Assembly (NCBI GenBank): GCA_035403085.1
Contig: DAONEM010000015.1
Span: 1 to 51,769 of the forward strand
Direction: 5' to 3'
DNA: 51,769 bases
Source: JAMOAD01 sp023621955
Lineage (GTDB): Bacteria > Acidobacteriota > Aminicenantia > JAMOAD01
A program made the translations under genes and the position numbers. Position 1 is the first letter of the stretch; every line of letters begins with the position of its first letter. Shown one piece after another: positions 16,657 to 24,893 of the stretch. The notes beneath the pieces were generated by a model. That model ran no database searches, had not been told where the DNA came from, and worked only from the letters and a program-made list of their open reading frames with translations.

Positions 16657-18417
16657 TTGTTTTTCAATAAAGAGAGAGGAGGGTTGTACATAACAACCCT
16701 CCTTCTTCTTCTTTTCGCGGTTTTCTCCCTCTTTACAGATCTCTCCGTACGCCAGAGAGGTGGTTTCTTCAGCGACGAGGCGGCCTACTTCTCGGCGGTT
16801 CAGAGCCTGGCCTACGACCATGATCTCCAGTACACCCGCCGGGATCTCTTCCGGATCAAGAAAGAGTTCGCCACCGGTCCCCAGGGGATCTTCCTGAAGA
16901 AGGGGAACGACGGAAGGCTCTTCTTCGCCAAATCCTTCATCTACCCCCTCGCCGCGGCCCCCTTCTACAGAATCGGTGGAGTTCGAGGGATCTTCTTCTT
17001 CCACTTCCTTCTGCTCTCCCTGGTCGTCTTGATGGCCTACCGTGTGGCCCGTCGCCGTTTCGGAGAGGACATCGCCCTCCCTTCCGCCATCTTCTTCCTC
17101 TTCGCCTCCATCGCCTGGGTCTATTTCTTCTGGATCACCGCCGACCTCTTCAACTTCTCCATGGTCTTTCTCTCTTACCTCTTCTGGTTCGACTCCCGGG
17201 AGCGGGAAAAACCTTGGCTGTGGATCTTCCTCTCCGCGCTCTGCATAGGCCTGGCGACCTTTTCCAAGCCCCCCAACGCCCTCTTGGCCCTCCCCCTCCT
17301 GGTGGACGCCCTCTTCGTCATCAAACGGCCCAAGAGGGTCCTTCTCTTCTTCCTGGGAGGCGCCGTCCCGACCCTGCTCCTCTTCGGTCTCACCACCCTG
17401 CTCATGGGGGACTGGAACTTCATGGGCGGTCAGCGTAAGAGTTTCTACTTCACCTTTCCCTTCGAGAACCCCGGCGACACCTTCGACTCCCTGGGAATCA
17501 CCATGAGCGCGGCGAACTACTGGCAGCGCTTCTTCCTGACTCCCTCCATCTTCCTGAAGAACCTCTTCTACTTCTTCTTCGGTCGCTACACGGGCCTGCT
17601 CTTCTACATGGCCCCGGGACTCCTCTTCCTGACCCTCTTCCTCCTCAGCAGGAAGAAGGAGAAGCTGGGGTGGGTGATCCTGGCGGTCTTCCTGGCGGAG
17701 ATCGGCATCTACACGGCCATGGCCCCGGACAACTACTTCGGAGGCGCCGGCTCCCTGGGGAACCGCTACGCCCTCAACATCTACCCTCTCCTCTTCTTCC
17801 TCTTCCCCTACGGGCTCAACAAGAAGAAACTCTTCCTGGCCTCCTGCTGGTCCGTGCTTTGCCTTGGCCCGCTTCTCTTCGACCCGATCTACTACTCCTC
17901 CTACACCGGGGAGCTCAGCAAGAACGGTCTTTTCCGCCTCGCCCCTCCGGAGCTGACCCAGGTCGCTTCGCTTCCGGTCAACATCAACCCCCACGTTTGG
18001 CGTATCCCCACCGGAGGAGGGTGCTACTTCACCTTCCTCAACAACAACTTCAACAAGGTGACCGAAGGAGGAGGCGTCTGGAGCTACAAGGAGGGGGAGT
18101 TGGAGTTCATCTTGGAGGCACCGGCCCGGAGCAGAAGGTTTCACATCCTTCTCCAGAACAACCCCTCTCCGGCCCGTAACCGCGTCTCCCTTAGGATCGG
18201 AGACAAGCGGGTCTCCTACACCATGGGCGCCTCTGAGGTGAGGGAACTGACCATGGAAGGGATCAAGCCTGACCTGGTGATCAGAGATACCGCCTTCTAC
18301 AAAGGGTCTCTGGTCTCTTCGACCTCGACGATCCCCTTCTTCACCGCCAAAGAGAACAGAGACAGACGGAGGGTGGCGCTCTTCTTCAAGCCCACTTGCG
18401 AACCATGTGCGGAATAG
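16657..18417 (+). CDS. Polytopic membrane protein, GT-C glycosyltransferase-like
   Basis: The up-to-586-aa protein has around ten hydrophobic segments through residue 420, then a soluble C-terminal domain of about 150 residues. After the first helix it has GGFFSDEAAYF, an acidic DE-x(n)-Y pattern in the first extracytoplasmic loop like that of GT-C (ArnT/PMT-type, lipid-linked sugar) glycosyltransferases. A later GSLGNRYALNIYPLLFFL resembles the GxGxRY loop of such enzymes. The start is uncertain: TTG at 16657 has no ribosome site, TTG at 16684 is only 1 nt after AGGAGG, and ATA at 16690 has ideal spacing but is a rare start. It overlaps asnB by 13 nt. Substrate unknown. Confidence 0.7.
   Translation: MFFNKERGGLYITTLLLLLFAVFSLFTDLSVRQRGGFFSDEAAYFSAVQSLAYDHDLQYTRRDLFRIKKEFATGPQGIFLKKGNDGRLFFAKSFIYPLAAAPFYRIGGVRGIFFFHFLLLSLVVLMAYRVARRRFGEDIALPSAIFFLFASIAWVYFFWITADLFNFSMVFLSYLFWFDSREREKPWLWIFLSALCIGLATFSKPPNALLALPLLVDALFVIKRPKRVLLFFLGGAVPTLLLFGLTTLLMGDWNFMGGQRKSFYFTFPFENPGDTFDSLGITMSAANYWQRFFLTPSIFLKNLFYFFFGRYTGLLFYMAPGLLFLTLFLLSRKKEKLGWVILAVFLAEIGIYTAMAPDNYFGGAGSLGNRYALNIYPLLFFLFPYGLNKKKLFLASCWSVLCLGPLLFDPIYYSSYTGELSKNGLFRLAPPELTQVASLPVNINPHVWRIPTGGGCYFTFLNNNFNKVTEGGGVWSYKEGELEFILEAPARSRRFHILLQNNPSPARNRVSLRIGDKRVSYTMGASEVRELTMEGIKPDLVIRDTAFYKGSLVSSTSTIPFFTAKENRDRRRVALFFKPTCEPCAE
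16678..16702 (+). promoter_or_regulatory. Perfect 10-bp hairpin covering the ribosome site of the next gene
   Basis: GGAGGGTTGT (16678-16687) and ACAACCCTCC (16693-16702) form a perfect inverted repeat around the 5-nt loop ACATA. A pyrimidine tract (TTCTTCTTCTTTT) follows. The left arm contains the only Shine-Dalgarno (AGGAGG, 16677-16682) available to the membrane glycosyltransferase-like gene. It lies 42 nt after the STAS stop. It could be a terminator or attenuator, a structure blocking translation, or a protein-binding site. Confidence 0.6.
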
Positions 18418-20312
18418 CCGGTTTCGTTTACGCCGATCCCCAGAGACCTGCGGAAGAAGAGATTCTCCTGAAGATGCTCGATTCGATCTTCCACAGGGGT
18501 CCCGACGAAGACGGCCGATGGACTCAAGGGAACAAGGCCTTGGGGATGAGGCGGCTGAGCATCATCGACCTCTCCACAGGCTCCCAGCCCCTCTTCAACG
18601 AGAAGAGAGACCGGTTGATCGTCTACAACGGGGAGTTCTATACCTACCAAGAGCACCGCAAGGCCCTCGCGGAGAAGTACCGTTTCACGAGCCAATCCGA
18701 CACGGAGGTCATCCTCAGGCTCTACGAAGAGTACGGGATGGGCTTCACGGACAGGCTCAGGGGAATGTACGCCTTCGCCTTGGCGGATCTGAAGGAGGAC
18801 CGCCTGATCCTCGTCAGAGACCGTTTGGGGATCAAGCCCCTCTACTACACGCTCACGCCGACGGGGACCCTCGTCTTCGGCTCCGAGATCAAGGCCCTTC
18901 TGGCCCATCCGGAGGTAGACTCCACTCCTGACCTCCAGGCCCTGGAGTACCTGCTGACCCTGGAGTACATCCCCGCCCCCCTCTCGGCGTTCAAGTCCAT
19001 CAAGAAGCTACCCGCCGGTCACACCTTGACCTACAGCGGGGGAAGGGTGGAGATCGCCCCCTACTGGTCCCTGGAACCGGAGACCCAAAGCCGGAGCCTC
19101 TCCCAATGGGAGGATGAGCTGGAGAGTCGGTTGGAGGAGGCCGTCAAGATGCGGCTCATCAGCGACGTGCCCTTGGGAGCCTTTCTCTCGGGAGGCGTCG
19201 ACTCATCGGCGGTTGTGGCCAAGATGAGACGCCTGGGCGTCGACCCCCTCATGACCTTCTCCATCGGTTTCGACGATCCCTCCTACAACGAGCTCCCCCA
19301 CTCACAGAGGGTATCCGATCTCTTCCACACCCAACACCATACGGAGACGCTCAAGGCCGACATCCTTCCCCTCCTCCCCCGGGTCCTTCCCCAGATGGAC
19401 GACCCCATAGGAGACTTCTCCGTCTTCCCGACCCTCCTGGTCTCGGAGGTCGCCCGGCGTCACGTCACGGTCTCCCTCTCCGGCGATGGAGGCGACGAAA
19501 TCTTCGCGGGCTACGAACACTACCTGGCCCAGAAGGCCGCCGAAACGGACCGGCGCTTCGCTGGAGGCCTTGGAGGTTCCCTCCTGAGGGGCCTCTCCTC
19601 AATGGTCACCCCCTCCTCCCAGAAGAAGGGTTGGCGGAACCGTCTCCTCCGTTACTCCCGAGGCCTCTCCCTCGATCCCGGACTCCGCCACTTCCGCTGG
19701 ACGGTCTTCCTCTCTCTCGAACAGAAGCGTCGCCTCTTCACTCCGGAGGCCCTCAAGGAGATGGACCTCTCCAGGGAGATTCACCTCAGAGACCCCTTGA
19801 AACGTCACTTCCAGAAGGCCGCCTCCTTCGATTCCGTCAACGGAGAGCTCTACCTCGACGTGATGACCTACCTTCCCGACAACATCCTTGTCAAGGTCGA
19901 CCGCATGAGTATGGCCGTCTCGCTGGAGGCCAGGGTTCCCCTTCTGGACCACCTCCTGGTGGAAACGGCCTTCCGAATCCCCGGCCCCCAGAAACTTCAA
20001 GGTTGGACGACCAAGGCTCTCTTCAAGAAGGCTTCGCTGAGGGATCTTCCGCCGGAGACGGTCTACCGCCGTAAGGAGGGGTTTTCCATCCCCATGAAGA
20101 GCTGGCTTCGCCGGGAGTTGGTTCCCCTTCAGGATAAATTCTTAAGCGCCGGTTCCCTGGACTCGACGGGGATCTTCGTCTTTTCTGAGGTTGAGAAATA
20201 CCGCCGGGAGCACCTCTCCGGCAAATTCGACCACAGTCACATTCTCTGGGGCATTCTCCTGACCCAGATGTGGTTCCACCGTTTTATCCTTAAGGAAGCG
20301 GACCCCTTTTGA
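18405..20312 (+). CDS. asnB: Asparagine synthetase-type glutamine amidotransferase (AsnB family)
   Basis: The 635-aa product starts at the ATG at 18405, which gives MCGIAGF and exposes Cys2 as the glutaminase nucleophile. An upstream TTG would block it. The N-terminal class II glutaminase domain (1-200) has RLSIIDL, YNGEFY and SQSDTEVIL. The C-terminal synthetase domain has the ATP PP-loop LSGGVDSS near residue 262 and LSGDGGDEIFAGYEHY. It may make asparagine or amidate a sugar or peptide. The length matches AsnB paralogues in polysaccharide loci. It overlaps the membrane glycosyltransferase-like gene by 13 nt and the next gene through TTGA, which favours a surface-glycan role over housekeeping, by inference. 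Confidence 0.88.
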   Translation: MCGIAGFVYADPQRPAEEEILLKMLDSIFHRGPDEDGRWTQGNKALGMRRLSIIDLSTGSQPLFNEKRDRLIVYNGEFYTYQEHRKALAEKYRFTSQSDTEVILRLYEEYGMGFTDRLRGMYAFALADLKEDRLILVRDRLGIKPLYYTLTPTGTLVFGSEIKALLAHPEVDSTPDLQALEYLLTLEYIPAPLSAFKSIKKLPAGHTLTYSGGRVEIAPYWSLEPETQSRSLSQWEDELESRLEEAVKMRLISDVPLGAFLSGGVDSSAVVAKMRRLGVDPLMTFSIGFDDPSYNELPHSQRVSDLFHTQHHTETLKADILPLLPRVLPQMDDPIGDFSVFPTLLVSEVARRHVTVSLSGDGGDEIFAGYEHYLAQKAAETDRRFAGGLGGSLLRGLSSMVTPSSQKKGWRNRLLRYSRGLSLDPGLRHFRWTVFLSLEQKRRLFTPEALKEMDLSREIHLRDPLKRHFQKAASFDSVNGELYLDVMTYLPDNILVKVDRMSMAVSLEARVPLLDHLLVETAFRIPGPQKLQGWTTKALFKKASLRDLPPETVYRRKEGFSIPMKSWLRRELVPLQDKFLSAGSLDSTGIFVFSEVEKYRREHLSGKFDHSHILWGILLTQMWFHRFILKEADPF

Positions 20313-21640
20313 GACGCCGCCAGTTCTGTAAAGACCTCGGCCTGCTGAGCCTCCTTCCCCTCCTTTCGAACTGCCGCGCCAAGGGAGATCCTCCGGAACC
20401 TTGGCTCGATCTCTTCGACCTTTCGAAGAAGAGCCTCGGAAACGTCTGGGGCTCCCTCTCCGCCGCCTCGGGAACCCTCTACTGTGAAGTCGCCCTGGAG
20501 CTCACCCTCCTCAGGGAAGTGGTTCTCGGCCAGAAGGGTCCCCTCTCCCGGCCCCGACTCTCGATCAACAGGATCGGCTCCCTGCGAAGGCTCTCCCCCA
20601 AAGGGGAGAGGTTCGCCTCCACCCAGGAACCCTCCCGGCTCTTCGAGCTTCTTCCGCTCCTCACCTCCGCCTCCCTGCCCCGGGCACTTCCGGCCAGGCC
20701 GACCAACCCTCTTCCCGCCCTTCCCGAGGGGGATGAACTCTTCTCTCCTCCCCCATCCCTCCCGATTCCTCCGGGGAGGACCCTTCCGTTCAGGGAGATC
20801 CTTCGGTACCGACTGCTTCTGACCAGCCCCGGAACTTTCACCGCCAGCAGGGAGCAGAACAGGCAGATCCTTCCCGACCTCCTCCCCATTCCCCTTCCGG
20901 AAGGGGATTCTCTCAAGACCCTTCTCTCCCCCCTCCGGCCCACCCTCCCCTCACCCCCTCCCGGCAAGGGTTGGATTCTCTTCTCTCCAGGCCAAGGCGC
21001 CCAGGGGTGGCTCTCGCTCCTGCTCCCCTTCCTGGAAGGGGATGGAGACTCCCCCTGGCTGGCGAGGGAGGGGAGTTCCGTCCTCCCCACCCCCCTGAGC
21101 CTCCAAGAGGCGGGCGGTCAGGACGACGAGGGGGTTGAATCTTCCGCCAAAGAGCTTCTGGAAGAGGGCAGGCTCGTCTCCCTTCTCCACACCCGTCTCT
21201 CCGCCCAGAGATCCCAGGGTGTCCCGGGAAACGGAAGGAGGGAGAGCTTCCTCTTTCCCCCCCTTGCCGCTCCCAGAGAGCTGAAGGCTCACGGAACCCT
21301 TGGTCTTCCCCTGCAAGAGCTCCTTAAGCAGGCTTCCAGTGGGGTTCTCGTCCATGAGGCGGCACCGGTTCCCCTCTCCGGCGACAACAAGGGGTTTCTC
21401 CTTCGAGTCTCCCGCTCCTCTGCGATCCAGGAGGGAAGAGAGACGGGGGCCCTTCCCCCCTTCCTGATCGCTGGGGAGTGGGACTCCCTCTTCAAAGGGT
21501 GCCGCTGGGGGCAGGAGACCCATCTCTCTCCGGTTCCCCTCTTCATCACCAAACAGGGGCAGCGGCTCGCGGTTTCGTTTTCGGCGCCTGCCCTCCTGGT
21601 CGATTCCTTGAGAGTTCTTCCCGGGGAGATGGCCTCTTGA
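20309..21640 (+). CDS. Exported TldD/PmbA(TldE)-like lipoprotein lacking the zinc motif
   Basis: The TTG start shares TTGA with the asnB stop. The 443-aa product starts RRRQFCKDLGLLSLL...LLSNC, a twin-arginine motif followed by a lipobox with Cys22, so export by Tat and lipidation are predicted. The body fits the TldD/PmbA fold. An N-domain has an EVALE strand and RIGSLRRLSPKGERFAST. The C-domain has FSPGQGAQGWLS, GRLVSLLHTRLSAQ, VPGNGRRESF, a DNKGFLLRV strand and GQRLAVSFSAPALLVDSLRV. The HExxxH zinc motif of TldD is replaced by GAQGWLS, as in the non-catalytic TldE/PmbA subunit. TldE is normally cytoplasmic and paired with TldD; neither applies here. The family call rests on motif order, not on an alignment. 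Confidence 0.65.
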   Translation: MRRRQFCKDLGLLSLLPLLSNCRAKGDPPEPWLDLFDLSKKSLGNVWGSLSAASGTLYCEVALELTLLREVVLGQKGPLSRPRLSINRIGSLRRLSPKGERFASTQEPSRLFELLPLLTSASLPRALPARPTNPLPALPEGDELFSPPPSLPIPPGRTLPFREILRYRLLLTSPGTFTASREQNRQILPDLLPIPLPEGDSLKTLLSPLRPTLPSPPPGKGWILFSPGQGAQGWLSLLLPFLEGDGDSPWLAREGSSVLPTPLSLQEAGGQDDEGVESSAKELLEEGRLVSLLHTRLSAQRSQGVPGNGRRESFLFPPLAAPRELKAHGTLGLPLQELLKQASSGVLVHEAAPVPLSGDNKGFLLRVSRSSAIQEGRETGALPPFLIAGEWDSLFKGCRWGQETHLSPVPLFITKQGQRLAVSFSAPALLVDSLRVLPGEMAS

Positions 21641-21699
21641 ACCGGCAGAACCCCTTCCTTTTCGAGGGTTTCGTCCCCTCTTCCGGAGAGGCTTTCCGG

Positions 21700-21728
21700 T
21701 TGACATCCCCCCATCCATCCGATAAAAT
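21700..21728 (+). promoter_or_regulatory. Strong sigma-70-like promoter of the TPR gene
   Basis: Perfect TTGACA (21700-21705), a 17-nt spacer and TAAAAT (21723-21728) lie about 64 nt before the ATG at 21792. A Shine-Dalgarno (TGGAGG) precedes that ATG. Confidence 0.75.
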
Positions 21729-21791
21729 AACAGGCAACATGGGGAGTACCTCTGTCCCGCAGAATTTAATGAACGAGTGGAGGATAGTGTT

Positions 21792-22844
21792 ATGAAGAAA
21801 TGGTCTCGTCCCCTTTTCACCCTGGTCCTCGCGGCTTTCCTCACATGCTTTATCGCACCCTTGATCCACGCCAGCGAAGCCAGCGACTACGTTGATTTCT
21901 ACACCGCTTACAACGATTACCTCGTCGCTTTGAACGACAAGTCCAAAGGACCTGCCGACGTTCAGTCCGCCCTCTCCAAAGTCATCGAGAAAGCGGAGAA
22001 GTACCTCTCCAAGTATGAGGACAAAGTCGCCCAGAACACCAACAGCGTTCTCGGGAAGCTGATCTCCCTCTACTACGGTTCCGGCAAGAAGGATTGGGAC
22101 AAAGTGATCCTCTACTCCGAGAAGCTTGTCCAGAAATCCACACTCACCGACAACGACAAGATCGGCGTCTACCTGGTTCTCTCCGATGCGTATGTCAGCT
22201 CCGCCAAGGACATGAACAAGGGAGCCGAATACGCCGAAAACGCCAAGAAGCTCACCGCCAACAACAAGAGGATGCACAGCCAGGCGTGCGTCTTGGCGGC
22301 CAACGCCTACTACATCGCCAAGAAGTACGACCCCGCCCTGGAGAACTACCTGAGCTCCTTCGAAAGCATGCCTACAGTCCGGGCTTTCAAGAAGATCGAA
22401 GACATCGGGAGAATCTTTCTCCGGAACAAGGATTATTCACGCGCTCTGAAGGCCTTCCAGCCTATCTGCGAGAGCGCCAACGACGGGATCGACAAGAAGT
22501 ATGTCGTTGAGTGCCTCGATGAACTCGGCGCCACCTACGCCAAGATGGGCAACGCCGAACAGGCTTTCCGCACCTACTCGAGACTCTACTCCATGCGGAA
22601 AAACTCCGAGGTCGCCTACAAACTCGGTGTGCACCACAACAAGATTTACCAGTCCACCAAAGACGAGAAGCAGTTGGAAGTGGCTCTGAAGTATTGGGCC
22701 GAAGCCGTGGTCTTGAAAAACCCCGCCTCCTACGCCCAGCAGGCCGAACAGATTCTCAAGAAGTACTGGTTTGAGCAGAAGAAAGGAAGCCAGGACGACT
22801 ACAACGACCTCATGGCCGGTGCCAGGCAGAGGGTCGGGAAATAA
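21792..22844 (+). CDS. Secreted TPR-repeat protein
   Basis: The 350-aa product starts at the ATG at 21792 behind TGGAGG. It has a signal peptide (MKKWSRPLF, hydrophobic run, LIHASEA). The rest is helical with tetratricopeptide-like repeats, for example SVLGKLISLYYGSGKKDWDK, AYYIAKKYDPALENYL, RNKDYSRALKAF and ATYAKMGNAEQAFRTYSRLY. TPR proteins in the periplasm usually scaffold protein complexes. The partner here is unknown. Codon choice is more A-rich than in the neighbours, and it has a strong promoter, consistent with high expression. ligA follows after 18 nt. Confidence 0.8.
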   Translation: MKKWSRPLFTLVLAAFLTCFIAPLIHASEASDYVDFYTAYNDYLVALNDKSKGPADVQSALSKVIEKAEKYLSKYEDKVAQNTNSVLGKLISLYYGSGKKDWDKVILYSEKLVQKSTLTDNDKIGVYLVLSDAYVSSAKDMNKGAEYAENAKKLTANNKRMHSQACVLAANAYYIAKKYDPALENYLSSFESMPTVRAFKKIEDIGRIFLRNKDYSRALKAFQPICESANDGIDKKYVVECLDELGATYAKMGNAEQAFRTYSRLYSMRKNSEVAYKLGVHHNKIYQSTKDEKQLEVALKYWAEAVVLKNPASYAQQAEQILKKYWFEQKKGSQDDYNDLMAGARQRVGK

Positions 22845-22862
22845 AGCATCTTTGAGACGGCG

Positions 22863-24893
22863 GTGACTCCCCTTTCGGATGAAGAAGATGTGCGCCTCGC
22901 TTTGGAGACGCTCCGAAGGGAGATACGGTCTCACGAGTACCGTTATTACGTAGAGAACAGGCCGTCTATTACGGATGCCGATTTCGATCGACTCCTCAAG
23001 CGTTTAGAGGAGTTGGAGGCACGGTATCCAAACCTGATTACGGAGGACTCTCCCACTCAACGAGTGGGGGGGGCCCCCGTGGAGGGTTTTCAAACCTTCC
23101 ATCACAAGATTCCTCTCCTCTCCCTTCAAAACGTCTACTCCCTCCCCGAGCTCCAGGAGTTTTACAACCGTATCGCCAAGAATACCACTTCTCCGCCCCT
23201 CTTCGTGGGCGAGTTGAAGATCGACGGGTTGAGCATCTCCCTCCACTACCGGGACGGAACGCTCCAGAGGGCCGTCACCAGGGGGGATGGGGAGAAGGGA
23301 GACGATGTAACATCCAATGTCCGTACTATCCGTTCCCTTCCCCTCCGCATACCGGAAGGGGGCTCCGTTGAGGCCAGAGGGGAGGTCTACCTTCCCCGGG
23401 GCTCCTTTGAGACGATGAACCGTCTCAGGGAAGAGAGGGGCGAGGAACCTTTCGCCAACCCCCGCAACGGGGCGGCCGGAACGGTGCACCTCTTGGACCC
23501 TCGGGAGGTCTCAAACCGCCACCTGGAGATCTTTCTCTACTCCCTCTTCTTCGACGGCGCCGAGCCCCGTCCCTCCCATCGGGAAAACCTCTCCCTCCTG
23601 AGGGAGTTAGGCTTCCGCACGAACCCTCTCAGCCGCTCCCTCTCATCCTTCCAGGAGATGACGGAGTTCATCGAAGAGGCCGGCAGGCTCAGGGACTCCC
23701 TAGACTACGATGTCGACGGGATCGTCTTTAAAGTCGACGATATCGCCGCTCAAAAAGTCCTCTCCTCCACATCGAAGTTTCCCAGGTGGGCGGTGGCCTA
23801 CAAGTTCCCCCCGGAAGAGGGAATCAGCAGAATCCTCTCCATACAGCTCCAGGTCGGCCGAACCGGTGCGGTCACTCCCGTGGCGAACCTCGAACCCCTC
23901 CGTCTTGCCGGAAGCACAATCTCCCGGGCGACTCTCCATAACGCCGAGGAGATCCGAAGAAAGGATATCCGGGTCGGCGACTGGGTCTGGGTCGTCAAGA
24001 GCGGCGACGTCATCCCCAAGGTGACCGCGGTCGTGAAAGAGAGACGGGAGGGGAACGAGACCCCTTTCACCATGCCCGACCTTTGCCCTATCTGCGCTTC
24101 CCCCCTGGAAAAGCCTGAGGGAGAGGTCGTTTGGAGGTGTCCCAACCTCTCCTGCCCCGCCCGCCTGAGGGAGTCGCTCCTTCACTTCGTCTCCCGGGAC
24201 GCCATGAACATCGACGGCTTCGGGGAGGCCCTGGTCGACCAGCTTCTGGAGAAAGGGATGGTCAAGGACCCGGCCGATCTCTACACCCTCAGGCTCGACG
24301 AGCTGGAAAACTTGGAGAGAATGGGGAGGAAGAGCGGCGCCAAGATTCTCAACGCCTTGCAAGAGAGCAAGAAGAACCCTCTGGCCCGGTTGATCAACGG
24401 CCTGGGCATCCGCCTGGTCGGAGAGGTTACCGCTCGGGACCTGGCCATGCGTTTTCCAACGCTGGAGGCCCTCTCTTCGGCCACTCAGGAGGAGCTCCTC
24501 ACGGTGCCGGAAGTGGGGGAGAAGGTGGCCCAGAGCCTTAGATCCTTCTTCTCAGACCCTTCCAACCTGACCCTTCTGGAGAAACTCGCCGAAGTGGGAG
24601 TCTCTCCCTCCCCCCCTGAACCCTCTCAACAGCTCTCTCTCCCCTGGAAGGGAATGAAGTTCGTCTTCACCGGAGAACTCCCCTCCTTGGAACGCCGTGA
24701 GGCCGAAGCCATGGTCCGCTCCCTGGGCGGAGAGGCAACCGGATCTGTCAGCGGGAAGACCTCCTTCGTCGTCGCCGGAGAGGCGGCGGGCTCCAAGTTA
24801 GCGAAAGCCCTCTCCCTCAAGGTCCCCGTTCTCTCTCAAGAGGAGTTTCTTCGGATCTTTCAGGAAGCCGGCGGCTCCTGGGAGCAGGGGTAA
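22863..24893 (+). CDS. ligA: NAD-dependent DNA ligase
   Basis: The 676-aa enzyme seals nicks in DNA. Domains in order: Ia domain with HEYRYYVENRPSITDADFD (NAD binding); adenylation domain with GELKIDGLSISL (catalytic Lys near 119) and TRGDGEKGDDVT; OB fold; four-Cys zinc finger (CPICASP and CPNLSCPARL, about 405-430); helix-hairpin-helix region; and a C-terminal BRCT domain from about residue 595. GTG start at 22863. Its 3' end overlaps the converging ABC-transporter gene by 34 nt (24860-24893). Confidence 0.96.
   Translation: MTPLSDEEDVRLALETLRREIRSHEYRYYVENRPSITDADFDRLLKRLEELEARYPNLITEDSPTQRVGGAPVEGFQTFHHKIPLLSLQNVYSLPELQEFYNRIAKNTTSPPLFVGELKIDGLSISLHYRDGTLQRAVTRGDGEKGDDVTSNVRTIRSLPLRIPEGGSVEARGEVYLPRGSFETMNRLREERGEEPFANPRNGAAGTVHLLDPREVSNRHLEIFLYSLFFDGAEPRPSHRENLSLLRELGFRTNPLSRSLSSFQEMTEFIEEAGRLRDSLDYDVDGIVFKVDDIAAQKVLSSTSKFPRWAVAYKFPPEEGISRILSIQLQVGRTGAVTPVANLEPLRLAGSTISRATLHNAEEIRRKDIRVGDWVWVVKSGDVIPKVTAVVKERREGNETPFTMPDLCPICASPLEKPEGEVVWRCPNLSCPARLRESLLHFVSRDAMNIDGFGEALVDQLLEKGMVKDPADLYTLRLDELENLERMGRKSGAKILNALQESKKNPLARLINGLGIRLVGEVTARDLAMRFPTLEALSSATQEELLTVPEVGEKVAQSLRSFFSDPSNLTLLEKLAEVGVSPSPPEPSQQLSLPWKGMKFVFTGELPSLERREAEAMVRSLGGEATGSVSGKTSFVVAGEAAGSKLAKALSLKVPVLSQEEFLRIFQEAGGSWEQG

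Noticed and set aside
18405..21640. Lasso-peptide-like biosynthesis (AsnB homologue plus protease-like protein)
   Set aside because: AsnB keeps an intact glutaminase domain with Cys2, no transglutaminase-like leader protease is present, and no short precursor gene is seen nearby.
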